This document shows, piece by piece, positions 8,760 to 18,224 of a stretch of DNA of 64,000 nucleotides. Source of the DNA: Castellaniella sp049650445. Lineage in GTDB: Bacteria; Pseudomonadota; Gammaproteobacteria; Burkholderiales; Burkholderiaceae_B. Under the pieces are notes generated by a model. The model was not told where the DNA came from. It did no database searches and worked only from the letters and a program-made list of their open reading frames with translations. The position numbers and the translations under genes were made by a program. The first letter of the stretch is position 1. Every line of letters begins with the position of its first letter. The stretch lies in NCBI RefSeq assembly GCF_049650445.1, contig NZ_JBASAD010000008.1:1-64000 (forward strand), written 5' to 3'.

Positions 8760-8780
8760 TGCGCCCGTGATCCGGGCGCA
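8760..8780 (+). promoter_or_regulatory. Leader hairpin B, between leuL and leuA
   Basis: TGCGCCCG at 8760-8767 pairs exactly with CGGGCGCA at 8773-8780 around a 5-nt loop, 20 bp before the leuA ATG. The stem is strong and terminator-like in geometry, but no T-run follows. It may terminate poorly, work with Rho, or act on leuA translation instead. Confidence 0.45.
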
Positions 8781-8800
8781 CCACCCAGACAGGTCCCGAC

Positions 8801-10504
8801 ATGATCAAGAATCCCGCCGAAAAATACGTTCCGTTCGCCCCGTTCACGCGCGACTTCGCTGAACGCACCTGGCCCAGCCGCCGCATTTCCGCTCCCCCGA
8901 TCTGGATGAGCACCGACCTGCGCGATGGCAACCAGGCGCTGATCGAACCCATGAGCGTCGAACGCAAACTGCGCTTCTTCGAACAACTGATCAAGATCGG
9001 CTTCAAGGAAATCGAAGTCGGCTTTCCCTCCGCGTCCCAGACCGACTTCGACTTCGTGCGCAAGCTGGTCGACGAAAAACGCATCCCCGACGACGTCACC
9101 ATCATCGCCCTGACCCAGTCACGCGAAGACCTGATCCAGCGCACCGTCGAAGCCTGTGCAGGTGCCAGGCACGCCATCATCCACCTGTACAACGCCTGCG
9201 CGCCGGCCTTCCGCAAGATCGTCTTTCGCATGAGCCGCGACGAAGTCCGCGCCATCGCCGTCGAAGGCACCCGGCTCGTCAAGGCCGAAGTCGCCAAGCA
9301 CCCGGAAACTCACTGGCGCTACGAATACTCGCCGGAAGTCTTCAGCACCACCGAACCCGATTTCGCGCTGGAAGTCTGCAACGCCGTAGTCGACACCTGG
9401 CAGCCGACCGTCCAGGACAAGATCATCCTGAACCTGCCGGCCACCATCGAGGCCACCACGCCCAATCTGTACGCCGACCAGATCGAATGGATGCACAAGA
9501 ACCTGGCGCAGCGCGACAAGATCATCGTCAGTGTCCACCCCCATAACGACCGGGGCACGGCCGTGGCCGCCGCCGAATTCGCCGTCATGGCCGGAGCCGA
9601 CCGCATCGAAGGCTGCCTGTTCGGCAACGGCGAGCGCACCGGCAACGTGGACCTGGTCACCCTGGCGTTGAACCTGTACACCCAGGGCATTCACCCGGGC
9701 CTGGACTTCTCCGACATCGACGAAGTCCGCCGCTGTGTCGAATACTGCAACCAGTTGCCCGTGCACCCGCGCCACCCCTACGCCGGCGACCTGGTCTTCA
9801 CGGCCTTCTCCGGCTCGCACCAGGACGCCATCAAAAAGGGCTTCGCGATCCGCCAGGAAGGCACCGTCTGGGAGGTCCCCTACCTGCCCATCGACCCGGC
9901 CGACCTGGGCCGCAGCTACGATGCGGTCATCCGCGTCAACAGCCAGTCCGGCAAGGGCGGCGTGTCCTTCCTGCTGGAACAGGAACACGGCCTGGTCCTG
10001 CCGCGCCGCCTGCAGATCGAATTCAGCCGCGCCATCCAGCGCGTCACTGACGAGACGGGCCGCGAAGTCACGCCCAAGGACGTGTTCGAGGTCTTCTCCA
10101 GCGAATACCTGGACCGCGAAGCGCCGATGAAGCTGATCCGGCACCGCATCACCGGCAGCCCCAAGACCACCGGCCAGAAACAGTTCGTGATCGAAGTCGA
10201 ACTCGAAGTCGACGGCCAGGTCCGCCACCTGTCGGGCCAGGGCGATGGCGCGATCTCGGCCTTCGTCGACGCGCTGGACATCGACGCCCGCGTAATGGAC
10301 TACCAGGAACACGCCATCGGCACCGGTACCGACACCCGCGCGGCGTCCTACATCGAGATGCGTATCCAGGACAACGCCAGCGGCTACGGCGTCGGCGTCC
10401 ACGAAGACATCGTGACCTCGTCCTTCCTGGCGATCCTGAGCGCGGTCAACCGCCACGCGGCCGCGGGCGGCGACGTCCGGCCGCGCGCATCGGTCGCGGC
10501 CTGA
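8801..10504 (+). CDS. leuA: 2-isopropylmalate synthase
   Basis: 567-residue enzyme condensing 2-ketoisovalerate with acetyl-CoA, the first committed step of leucine synthesis. The N-terminal TIM barrel carries the DLRDGNQALIEP motif near residue 40 and the metal-site SVHPHNDRGTAVAAAE region; the C-terminal part is the leucine-binding regulatory domain (EVDGQVRHLSGQGDGAISAFVDAL). The N-terminal segment and length match the long-form LeuA type rather than the shorter E. coli form. It follows the leucine-rich leader peptide by 88 bp, so transcription attenuation and allosteric leucine inhibition probably both act. Its stop is immediately followed by the stop of the convergent small gene at 10505. 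Confidence 0.96.
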   Translation: MIKNPAEKYVPFAPFTRDFAERTWPSRRISAPPIWMSTDLRDGNQALIEPMSVERKLRFFEQLIKIGFKEIEVGFPSASQTDFDFVRKLVDEKRIPDDVTIIALTQSREDLIQRTVEACAGARHAIIHLYNACAPAFRKIVFRMSRDEVRAIAVEGTRLVKAEVAKHPETHWRYEYSPEVFSTTEPDFALEVCNAVVDTWQPTVQDKIILNLPATIEATTPNLYADQIEWMHKNLAQRDKIIVSVHPHNDRGTAVAAAEFAVMAGADRIEGCLFGNGERTGNVDLVTLALNLYTQGIHPGLDFSDIDEVRRCVEYCNQLPVHPRHPYAGDLVFTAFSGSHQDAIKKGFAIRQEGTVWEVPYLPIDPADLGRSYDAVIRVNSQSGKGGVSFLLEQEHGLVLPRRLQIEFSRAIQRVTDETGREVTPKDVFEVFSSEYLDREAPMKLIRHRITGSPKTTGQKQFVIEVELEVDGQVRHLSGQGDGAISAFVDALDIDARVMDYQEHAIGTGTDTRAASYIEMRIQDNASGYGVGVHEDIVTSSFLAILSAVNRHAAAGGDVRPRASVAA

Positions 10505-10822
10505 TCAATACACGATAGCCAACCCCGGCAGATCGACCGTCACCCGGGGTTTTTCCAGCGCCTGGACGGCGTGGCCGGCGAATTCCCGCGCCAGATCGGG
10601 CTGCGAGGACAGACGCTTGTAGCCCAGGCTGTCGGCCACGCCCAGAATCTTGTCCAACAGCAGGACCTTGCCGCTGACCCGCAAGGGCTCGCACCCCAGG
10701 GATTCCCAGGTCTGTTCGAACCAGTCGCGGGCGGCGTGCGACAGGGCGGCGTCCACCGGCGCGTCGACGGACAGTTCCAGCGAGCGATGGGCATCGAAAA
10801 TCACGATCACATGACCCTGCAT
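10505..10822 (-). CDS. Hypothetical protein, 105 residues
   Basis: Small soluble protein that I do not recognise. It starts with a beta-strand-like MQGHVIVIFDAHRSLELSV and continues as mixed alpha/beta with no signal peptide, membrane segment or cysteine cluster. A GGAGA ribosome binding site lies at suitable spacing upstream of the ATG at 10822. It is in tandem with the DUF1840 gene 31 bp upstream and probably shares its transcript; its stop abuts that of leuA. Confidence 0.6.
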   Translation of the reverse strand: MQGHVIVIFDAHRSLELSVDAPVDAALSHAARDWFEQTWESLGCEPLRVSGKVLLLDKILGVADSLGYKRLSSQPDLAREFAGHAVQALEKPRVTVDLPGLAIVY

Positions 10823-10853
10823 GGGGGCTTCTCCGTGTGTGGACGACGAGAAT

Positions 10854-11198
10854 CTACCAGGACGGCGCGGGTTCCCAGGTGACGTCTTCGCCCTTTTCGC
10901 GGGCCAGGCGCAGCATGGTCAGCAGCGGCCAGGCCCGGCGGCGCATGCCGACCGGCTGGGAGATGGGGTGCTCGACCGTGTCGTCGTGGTCGCTGGAGGC
11001 GTCGTCGTGGCCGGGATCGGCCGCCACCAAGGACTCGATACCGGCAATGGCCGTGTCCAACTGCGCCCGCGTGATGACACCGCGTTCCGGCAGGCCGGGC
11101 TCGTCGAAGGTCTTGCCGGCGGCCAGCAGGATGGGCCGGGCATGCTGGGCGAACATCAGGACTTCCGCTGCGGATTTCGACTGAAACAAAATGAGCAT
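10854..11198 (-). CDS. DUF1840 family protein
   Basis: 114-residue protein opening with MLILFQSKSAAEVLMF and AQHARPILLAAGK and ending in the VTWEP motif. These are the hallmarks of DUF1840, a small family found mainly in betaproteobacteria with no established function. The central part is acidic and His/Asp-rich (DPGHDDASSDHDD). The ATG at 11198 is preceded by an AGGAAG ribosome binding site; a longer upstream in-frame reading is unrelated to the family. It is divergent from the RHS gene with a 92-bp gap. Confidence 0.82.
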   Translation of the reverse strand: MLILFQSKSAAEVLMFAQHARPILLAAGKTFDEPGLPERGVITRAQLDTAIAGIESLVAADPGHDDASSDHDDTVEHPISQPVGMRRRAWPLLTMLRLAREKGEDVTWEPAPSW

Positions 11199-11290
11199 GA
11201 TGGACTTCCTGCAATGGACACATTCATACACTAACCGATCTTCAACCCCCTGCCAAGCGACACAATGAGTGCTCCGACAGGAGACGCTCC

Positions 11291-14200
11291 ATGCCCGAAA
11301 TCCTTGCCCCGCGCCGCTTGCCGCGCTGGCTGGCCGGCCTGCCACTGACGCTTGCCGCCTGGCCCCCGCCCGCCCTCGCGCAGACCGCACCCGCCTTGAC
11401 CTGCGCAGTGCCGCAGACCCAGACGCCCTGCGGCGCGGGGGCCACCCGGGGGCCGGCGGCGGCGCCCGCTCCCGACTCGGGCATCGCCAATCCCGTGCAT
11501 CTGGCCACCGGCGAGAAATTTCTGCGGGAAACAGACCTGCCCGAACCCGTCTCGGACACCCATCCGTCCTTCATCCGCCTGTACCGTTCGGGGTCCGCCG
11601 AGAACGGACCGCTGGGCCGGGGCTGGAGCAGCGAATACGACATCCGGCTGCTGCCGGCGCCGGACGGCTGGCGGCTGGACCTGCCCGACGGGCGCCGCGT
11701 GCGCTTCGACGCCCAGGGTTCAGGGGCTGAACCCACCCAGGGGCGCATCCTGGCTCCAGTTCCGGAGGGCACGCAGGTCCGGGGTGCGCCGGCCGGCGAA
11801 AACGCGGAAAGATCCGGGCGCGCCGAGAACGATGCGGGGACCGGAGCTTCGGCCACATCCTGGCGGGGAGCCGATGGCGGCCGGCTGATCTTCGACGCGC
11901 AAGGTCGATTGCGGACGATCACCACCCCCGGACGACCGGACATCGTCATCGACCGTCATGCCGACGGCCCGCTGGGCGGGCTGATCCGGACCATCCGGCG
12001 CGGTGATGCCACGCTGCGGCTCGACTACGATCAGGCGGGTCCACATCCCCGCCTGATCGCGCTGGATACGCCGCTGGGCGTCTTTCGCTACGCACACGCA
12101 CCCGCGCTGTTGACCACGGTGCAACGTCCCGATGGCATGCGCCGCCACTACCACTACGAACCCGAGCGGCAGGCCGGCCACGCCGCCGCCCTGACCGGCG
12201 TCACGCTGGAAGCCACCGACGGCCGGCGCTGGCGCGCCCGCACCTGGACTTACGACGCACATGGCCGTGTCATCCAGGCGATCCCGGGCGCTCCCGACGC
12301 GACGGCGGATCGCCTGGACCTGGACTATCTGGACGGGCCGCACGGCACTCGCACCACCCGGATCCGCACCGCGGGGAGCGTGGCCGAAATCGACACGCAG
12401 ACCCGCAGTGGCCTGACCGTCCCGCGTGCAGTGCGCACAGCGGTCTGCCCCGGCTGTCCTGAAACCACTCAGCGCCTCGGCTACGACGCCCGGGGCCGCT
12501 TGAGCGCCATTGGCGATCTGGTCATCCGCCGCGCACCGGACGGACGCATCCGCGCGCTGGCGCAGGCGCGCGGCGGATGGCCCGGCCTGCGCCTGCGTTA
12601 CGGCCCCGACGGCCGCCTGGCGCGCTGGTCCAGCCGGCTCACAGGCACGACCCGGCTGGCACACGACGCGCACGGCCGCCTGATCAGCCGGCATCAGGCC
12701 AACAGTGGCCGCCTGGACATCCGCCGCGACACCATCGGCCGCCCGGTGGCGCTGCGGCACACGGCACCGGACGCACCACCGTTGGAGATCGGCCTGCGCT
12801 GGCGAGGCGATCAGCCGATCCGCCTGACACATCCCGAAGAAACCGAATACCTGGAACACGACGCCCACGGACGGGTGACGGCCCGCGCCATCCACCGGCC
12901 CCATCCCCGGGGCGCACTGAGCTACCGGGAACGCTACACCTACGATGCGCGGGGACGGCTGACGCGTCACGATCTGCCGGAGGGCGGAACGCTGCGCTAC
13001 ACCTGGTCCGACACAGGTCGCCTGAGCCGCCTGGACTGGGACGCCGCCGACGGCACACGCCGCACCGTCATCGATTCCGTAGCGGGTCTGGCCGGTTACC
13101 GCTACGGCAACGGTCTGTGGCTGCGCACGGCGGCGGGACCGGACGGACGCGCCGACACCCTGGTCCTGTCCAACGGGCCGCGTATTGTGTGGGGTGAGCG
13201 GCGGCGGCATGACGCGCGCGGCCGGATCGCACACTGGTCCACACTCCAGGCGGACGGCGCCTGGCGGCACCACGCGCTGGCGCACGATGCGCAGGACCGC
13301 CTCATCGGTGCCCGGGCTGACGCTACCCAGGCCTGGTTCGCCTGGGACGAGGACGGCCACCTGAGCGCCCGCCACGACCAGTACTCCCTGCCCCCCGGCG
13401 GCCCCCACGTGGACGCCGCGCCAAGGGGCGGCGACATGGGCCAGCGCGCAGATTCCAGGCTGCCTGCCATCCCTCGCGACCCGGGCGGCCTGGCGCGGGC
13501 AGTCGGCGGCCGTACGCTGCGCTATCAGACTCAGGGCCGGCTGGCCGAGGTTCGGGAAACCGGCAGAACCCTGGCCCGCTATGCCTATAACGCCCGGGGC
13601 CAGCAGATCCGCCGTACCTGGGACGGCGGAGAAACCGAACGCTATTACCTGGACAATCGTCTGGCGGCAGTCTGGCATCGGCCGTCCCCGGAGCCACCGA
13701 ACTCCGGGACCGCGCCCTCCACGGCCCACGCCGCCTCGGCTGCCAAGGCCCCCACCTTCGGCGTCACCCAACGCTACCTGTACGCCCACGAAGTCCCGGT
13801 CGGGCTGCTGCAAACAGAAGCCGACGGCCGGACCCGCCTGTACTACCTCCACGCCGACCTGTTGGGCGCCCCCGTCCTGGCGACCGACGACGCGCGGGCG
13901 GTGCGCTGGACGGCCGACTACGACGCACTGGGCCGCGCGACCCGCCTGCGCGGCGACCTGACGCTGCCGCTGCGGCGGCCGGGTCAGGACGAGGACCCCG
14001 CGACCGGCTGGCACGACAATGTCTTTCGCACCTACCTGCCCGAACGCGGCCACTACCTGGAGCCCGACCCGCTGGGACCGCTGCCCGGCCTGCAGGCCCT
14101 GGGCTACGCCGCCCAGCAGCCCCTGCGCCACGTCGATCCGCTGGGCCTGATCCTGCTGGCCTTCGACGGCACGCGCTATGGTCCGCGCAACCAGGGCAAT

Positions 14201-15139
14201 GTCTGGAAACTCGCCCAAGCCTACGAAGACGGCCCTGCCTACTACCATGCCGGCCCGGGCAACAGCTATTACACCGATTGGAACGCGATCACCGCCGCCG
14301 GCAGCCGCCAGATCCTGAGGAATCAATGGCAGTCCCTGCTGAACGCCCTGAACCGCGCGCAGGGCGCGGCCACACCGGTGCCCATCGACATCCTGGGGTA
14401 CTCGCGCGGGGCGGCCCTGGCCCGCGATTTCGCCAACCGCATCGCGCAGCACACCCGCGACGGCTGGTTTTCCTACGATGATCCGCTGCGCGGAACCATC
14501 GGCCTGTGCGTGGACCTGCGCTTCCTGGGACTGTTCGACACTGTGGCGCAGTTCGGGCTGCTGGGCGCGGCCAATGCGGGCTTCGACCTGGGCATCGCCG
14601 GCGCCTGGCACTGGGTGGCGCATGCCGTGGCCCTGCATGAACTGCGGACCCTGTTCCCCCTGGTCTCGGCGGCCGGCGACGCAGGCAACACGGTCGAAGC
14701 GCCCTTCATCGGCGCCCACGCCGACATCGGCGGCGGCCTGCTGCTGGACGAGCGGCTGCAACCCATCCCCGAGGGCGACCTGTCGGACGTGGCCCTGAAC
14801 TGGATGCGCTGGCAGGCCCTGGCCGCTTTGGTGCCGCTGGCGGAACTGGCACCGAGCGACCGGACGGTGACGAACCCGCTGCTGCACGATGAACGCAGCC
14901 CGGCCCTGCGACTCCTGCCGGGCGACCGGGCGCTGCAAGGTGTCGACACGCAGGCGATCGGCCCGCAAGGTGCCGACACGCGCCTGGGCGATGCGCAGCG
15001 GCGGATCGTCGAGGCCTTCATCCGCCGCGCCGACGCGGCGGATGAAGGCTCGGGGACCATCGCCGGCACCGTGGACATGACGACCTACGGCGCCTGGCTG
15101 AAGGCCGAACGGGGTCTGCCCGGAATGTCCGCCCCCTGA
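11291..15139 (+). CDS. RHS/YD-repeat protein with C-terminal DUF2235 alpha/beta-hydrolase domain
   Basis: 1282-residue protein. Residues 1-30 look like a Sec signal peptide ending ALAQ. A DUF6531-like segment follows (NPVHLATGEKFLRETDLP), then some 850 residues of RHS/YD repeats. The core closes with the DPLGL motif at 949-953, where polymorphic toxin RHS proteins switch to a variable C-terminus. The remaining 329 residues are a DUF2235 domain: AFDGT just after the junction, the nucleophile elbow GYSRG with Ser1038, and GAHADIGGG around His1143-Asp1145. DUF2235 is shared by type VI phospholipase effectors of the Tle1 group, so a lipase toxin is inferred. No VgrG, PAAR, Eag chaperone or immunity gene is adjacent; DUF1840 lies on one side and argS on the other. 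An AGGAGA ribosome binding site supports the start. Confidence 0.85.
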   Translation: MPEILAPRRLPRWLAGLPLTLAAWPPPALAQTAPALTCAVPQTQTPCGAGATRGPAAAPAPDSGIANPVHLATGEKFLRETDLPEPVSDTHPSFIRLYRSGSAENGPLGRGWSSEYDIRLLPAPDGWRLDLPDGRRVRFDAQGSGAEPTQGRILAPVPEGTQVRGAPAGENAERSGRAENDAGTGASATSWRGADGGRLIFDAQGRLRTITTPGRPDIVIDRHADGPLGGLIRTIRRGDATLRLDYDQAGPHPRLIALDTPLGVFRYAHAPALLTTVQRPDGMRRHYHYEPERQAGHAAALTGVTLEATDGRRWRARTWTYDAHGRVIQAIPGAPDATADRLDLDYLDGPHGTRTTRIRTAGSVAEIDTQTRSGLTVPRAVRTAVCPGCPETTQRLGYDARGRLSAIGDLVIRRAPDGRIRALAQARGGWPGLRLRYGPDGRLARWSSRLTGTTRLAHDAHGRLISRHQANSGRLDIRRDTIGRPVALRHTAPDAPPLEIGLRWRGDQPIRLTHPEETEYLEHDAHGRVTARAIHRPHPRGALSYRERYTYDARGRLTRHDLPEGGTLRYTWSDTGRLSRLDWDAADGTRRTVIDSVAGLAGYRYGNGLWLRTAAGPDGRADTLVLSNGPRIVWGERRRHDARGRIAHWSTLQADGAWRHHALAHDAQDRLIGARADATQAWFAWDEDGHLSARHDQYSLPPGGPHVDAAPRGGDMGQRADSRLPAIPRDPGGLARAVGGRTLRYQTQGRLAEVRETGRTLARYAYNARGQQIRRTWDGGETERYYLDNRLAAVWHRPSPEPPNSGTAPSTAHAASAAKAPTFGVTQRYLYAHEVPVGLLQTEADGRTRLYYLHADLLGAPVLATDDARAVRWTADYDALGRATRLRGDLTLPLRRPGQDEDPATGWHDNVFRTYLPERGHYLEPDPLGPLPGLQALGYAAQQPLRHVDPLGLILLAFDGTRYGPRNQGNVWKLAQAYEDGPAYYHAGPGNSYYTDWNAITAAGSRQILRNQWQSLLNALNRAQGAATPVPIDILGYSRGAALARDFANRIAQHTRDGWFSYDDPLRGTIGLCVDLRFLGLFDTVAQFGLLGAANAGFDLGIAGAWHWVAHAVALHELRTLFPLVSAAGDAGNTVEAPFIGAHADIGGGLLLDERLQPIPEGDLSDVALNWMRWQALAALVPLAELAPSDRTVTNPLLHDERSPALRLLPGDRALQGVDTQAIGPQGADTRLGDAQRRIVEAFIRRADAADEGSGTIAGTVDMTTYGAWLKAERGLPGMSAP

Positions 15140-15180
15140 AATCGGGCTATCATTTCGGGATATCCTCAGATGCGGACACC

Positions 15181-16863
15181 ATGCTACCCGAGCAACATAC
15201 CCGGCTCATCGCCCTCCTGCGCTCCGTCCTGGACACGCTGATCCCCGAACAGACGCTGGACATCACCCTCGAACGCCCGAAAGTCGCCGCCCACGGCGAC
15301 GTGGCCAGCAACGTTGCCATGCAGGCGGCCCGCGCGGCCCGCCGCAACCCGCGCGAACTGGCCCAGGCCGTCGTGGAAGGCGTGCTGGCCCACCCGGACG
15401 CCGCCGGCCTGATCGCCTCGGCCGAGGTCGCTGGCCCCGGCTTCATCAATTTCCGCCTGTCGGCCGCCGCTCACCAGGCCGTCCTGGATGCCATCCAGAC
15501 CCAGGGCGAACAGTACGGCCACCGCCCCGCCAACGACGAGCGCGTGCTGGTGGAATTCGTCTCCGCCAACCCGACCGGCCCGCTGCACGTCGGCCACGCC
15601 CGTCAGGCGGCGCTGGGCGATTCCATCTGCCGCCTGTTCGCCACCCAGGGTGCCCAGGTCTCGCGCGAGTTCTACTACAACGACGCCGGCAACCAGATCC
15701 ACAATCTGGCGATCAGCGTACAGGCGCGCGCGCGTGGCATCGAGCCCGACAGCCCGGACTTCCCCGAAGACGGCTACAAGGGCGAATACATCCTGGACAT
15801 CGCCCGCGACTACCGGGCCCGCGCCACGGTGCAGGCCAGTGACGGCGAGCCCATCCTGGCAAGCGGCGACCTGGACGACCTGGACGCCATCCGGCGTTTC
15901 GCCGTGGCCTACCTGCGGCGAGAACAGGACCTGGATCTGCAGGCCTTCGACCTGCGCTTCGACAATTACTACCTGGAAAGCTCGCTCTACACCAGCGGGC
16001 GCGTCGACCGCACCGTCCAGGCCCTGATCGACGCCGGCCACACCTACGAACAGGAAGGCGCGCTGTGGCTGCGCACGACCGAACTGGGCACCGGCGACGA
16101 CAAGGACCGCGTGATGCGCAAGTCCGAGGGCGGTTACACCTATTTCGTGCCGGACGTGGCCTACCACGTCGCCAAATGGGAACGCGGCTTCCACCACGCC
16201 ATCAACATCCAGGGCACCGACCACCATGGCACCATCGCGCGCGTGCGCGCCGGACTGCAAGGTCTGGGCCTGGGCATCCCGGCCGACTATCCGGCCTACG
16301 TGCTGCACAAGATGGTGCGCGTCATGCGCGACGGCGCCGAGGTCAAGATCTCCAAGCGCGCCGGCAGCTACGTCACGCTGCGCGACCTGATCGACTGGGT
16401 CGGACGCGACGCCGTGCGCTTCTTCCTGGCCCAGCGCCGCGCCGATTCCGAATTCGTCTTCGACATCGATCTGGCCCTGTCGCGCAGCGAGGAAAACCCG
16501 GTCTACTACATCCAGTACGCGCACGCCCGCATCCACTCGCTGCTGCGCCAGCACGACACCGGCAGCCAGACGCAGGAGGCCGATCCGTCCCTGCTGACGG
16601 CTCCCACCGAAATCGCGCTGCTGCAACGCCTGGCGGAATACCCCGGCGTGCTGACGCAGGCCGCCCGCGAACTGGCCCCGCACCACCTGGCCTTCTGGCT
16701 GCGCGACTGTGCCGCCGATTTCCACGCCTGGTACAACGCCGAGCGCATCCTGGTGGACGACCCCGCCCTGGGCGCCGCCCGCCTGCGTCTGGCCCGCGCC
16801 ACCGCTCAGGTGATCGCCAACGGCCTGGGCCTGCTGGGGGTCGGCGCCCCCGAGCGCATGTAG
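15181..16863 (+). CDS. argS: Arginyl-tRNA synthetase
   Basis: 560-residue class I aminoacyl-tRNA synthetase charging tRNA-Arg in the cytoplasm. The ATP-binding signature HVGH is at 136-139, in the typical ArgRS context VEFVSANPTGPLHVGHARQ. The KMSKS-equivalent loop is KISKR at 389-393. The C-terminal anticodon-binding helical domain (SRSEENPVYYIQYAHARIHSLLRQ) is complete and the length is normal. It lies 41 bp after the RHS gene and directly precedes the SPOR-domain gene by 4 bp, giving a probable argS-SPOR-dsbA unit. Confidence 0.97.
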   Translation: MLPEQHTRLIALLRSVLDTLIPEQTLDITLERPKVAAHGDVASNVAMQAARAARRNPRELAQAVVEGVLAHPDAAGLIASAEVAGPGFINFRLSAAAHQAVLDAIQTQGEQYGHRPANDERVLVEFVSANPTGPLHVGHARQAALGDSICRLFATQGAQVSREFYYNDAGNQIHNLAISVQARARGIEPDSPDFPEDGYKGEYILDIARDYRARATVQASDGEPILASGDLDDLDAIRRFAVAYLRREQDLDLQAFDLRFDNYYLESSLYTSGRVDRTVQALIDAGHTYEQEGALWLRTTELGTGDDKDRVMRKSEGGYTYFVPDVAYHVAKWERGFHHAINIQGTDHHGTIARVRAGLQGLGLGIPADYPAYVLHKMVRVMRDGAEVKISKRAGSYVTLRDLIDWVGRDAVRFFLAQRRADSEFVFDIDLALSRSEENPVYYIQYAHARIHSLLRQHDTGSQTQEADPSLLTAPTEIALLQRLAEYPGVLTQAARELAPHHLAFWLRDCAADFHAWYNAERILVDDPALGAARLRLARATAQVIANGLGLLGVGAPERM

Positions 16864-16867
16864 CATC

Positions 16868-17566
16868 ATGGCCACCCGCAAGAAATCCTCTTCGCGATCC
16901 GGCAGCGCCTGGTTCGGCCTGGTCCTGGGCATGGTGCTGGGTGTGGCGGCGGCCGTGGCCGTGGCGCTGTTCGTCACCAAGGCACCCATGCCCTTCAAGG
17001 ACAAGGCCAGCCGCGACGCGCCGACCACGCTGCTGCCGGACGTGAAGAACGCCCCGGACCCCAACATCGCCCTGTACGGCAAGGACGGCCCGGCCGGCAC
17101 CCGCTCGACCGCCCAGGGCGGCAGCGGCACCAACCCGCCCGCCCCGGCGCCGGAACCCGGTGCGTCGCCCGAAAACCCCCTGTCCGACGCCATCGGCCAG
17201 ATCATCGCCGGACTGGACAAGCCCGAAACCAAGCCGGCGCCGGCCCCGGTCACATCTCCGGCCCCGCCGCAGACCAGCCAGCCCATTCCGCCGCCGCCCC
17301 CGCCGCCGCCCGCCGCCCGCCCGGCACCCGGTACACAGACCACCTACTATCTGCAGACCGGCGCCTTCCGTTCGCAGAAAGAGGCCCAGGCCATGCTGGC
17401 CCGGGTCGTGCTGCTGGGCCTGCCGGTGCGCGTCGAGACCGGCGAATCCAACGGTGCCCCCATCAACCGCGTGCGCGTCGGCCCCTTCAAGGGTATCGAC
17501 GAAATGAACCGCGCGCGGACCCGTCTGGGCGACGACAAGATCGAATCCACCGTCGTCCGCCCTTGA
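16868..17566 (+). CDS. SPOR-domain protein (FtsN-like)
   Basis: 232-residue bitopic protein with a short basic cytoplasmic N-terminus and one membrane segment at about residues 14-36. A long Pro/Ala-rich periplasmic linker includes a poly-Pro run near residue 142. A C-terminal SPOR domain (YYLQTGAFRSQKEAQAMLARV to the end) follows. SPOR domains bind peptidoglycan lacking stem peptides at the septum, and this architecture is that of FtsN-type division proteins in betaproteobacteria. Its start lies 4 bp after argS, and dsbA follows by 22 bp. Confidence 0.85.
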   Translation: MATRKKSSSRSGSAWFGLVLGMVLGVAAAVAVALFVTKAPMPFKDKASRDAPTTLLPDVKNAPDPNIALYGKDGPAGTRSTAQGGSGTNPPAPAPEPGASPENPLSDAIGQIIAGLDKPETKPAPAPVTSPAPPQTSQPIPPPPPPPPAARPAPGTQTTYYLQTGAFRSQKEAQAMLARVVLLGLPVRVETGESNGAPINRVRVGPFKGIDEMNRARTRLGDDKIESTVVRP

Positions 17567-17588
17567 ATCGTCTCCCCAAGGAGTCTCC

Positions 17589-18215
17589 ATGAAGATCACT
17601 CTGTTTTCCCGTCTGCTGCCGGGCCTGGTTCTGGGCCTGGCCGCGCTGGCCATGACGCCCGCCCAGGCGGCGCCCTACAGCACCCTGGATCCGGTCCAGC
17701 CCTCGGACACCCCGGGCAAGATCGAGGTCCTGGAGTTCTTCTTCTATACCTGCCCGCACTGCAACACCATCGAGCCGATGATCATGAAATGGCAAAAGAC
17801 CCTGCCCGAGGGCGTGGTCTTCAAGAGCGTGCCGGTCGCCTTCAACGCCAGCATGCGCGACATGCAGAAGCTGTACTACACCCTGGACGCCCTGGATCGC
17901 CTGGACCTGCAGCCGGCGGTCTTCAAGGCCATCCATGAAGAAAACAAGGATCTGACCCAGGCCAAAAACATCATCGACTGGGCCGCTGCCCAGGGGATGG
18001 ACCGCCAGGCCTTCACCGACACGTTCAATTCCTTCGGCATCCAGACCAAGGTCTCCCGCGCCGACGAGTTGACCAAGTCCTACCACGTGGAAGGCACGCC
18101 GACGATCGCCATCGGCGGCCGCTACCTGACCTCGCCCGCGCAGACCGGCACCTACCAGGGCGCCATCGACGAAGCCGACAAGCTGGTCAAACAGCTCTTG
18201 GCCGGAAAGCAATAA
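17589..18215 (+). CDS. dsbA: Periplasmic thiol:disulfide oxidoreductase DsbA
   Basis: 208-residue DsbA. The signal peptide covers residues 1-27 (ending AQA). The thioredoxin-fold active site is Cys55-Pro-His-Cys58 in FFYTCPHC, and the cis-Pro loop is EGTPT near residue 170. It introduces disulfides into exported proteins and is reoxidised by DsbB, which is not in this window. A clear AAGGAG ribosome binding site precedes the ATG. It follows the SPOR gene closely and converges with metC. Confidence 0.95.
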   Translation: MKITLFSRLLPGLVLGLAALAMTPAQAAPYSTLDPVQPSDTPGKIEVLEFFFYTCPHCNTIEPMIMKWQKTLPEGVVFKSVPVAFNASMRDMQKLYYTLDALDRLDLQPAVFKAIHEENKDLTQAKNIIDWAAAQGMDRQAFTDTFNSFGIQTKVSRADELTKSYHVEGTPTIAIGGRYLTSPAQTGTYQGAIDEADKLVKQLLAGKQ

Positions 18216-18224
18216 GACAGACAA

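Noticed and set aside
8760..8780. Hairpin B before leuA as a standard intrinsic terminator
   Set aside because: The stem is strong but is followed by CCACCCAGACAGG with no T-run, so it is reported only as a regulatory hairpin.
11720..14968. Open frame of over 1000 codons on the minus strand opposite the RHS gene
   Set aside because: It mirrors the third-position GC bias of the plus-strand RHS gene, has no recognisable domain and no convincing start; long antisense frames are expected at this GC content.
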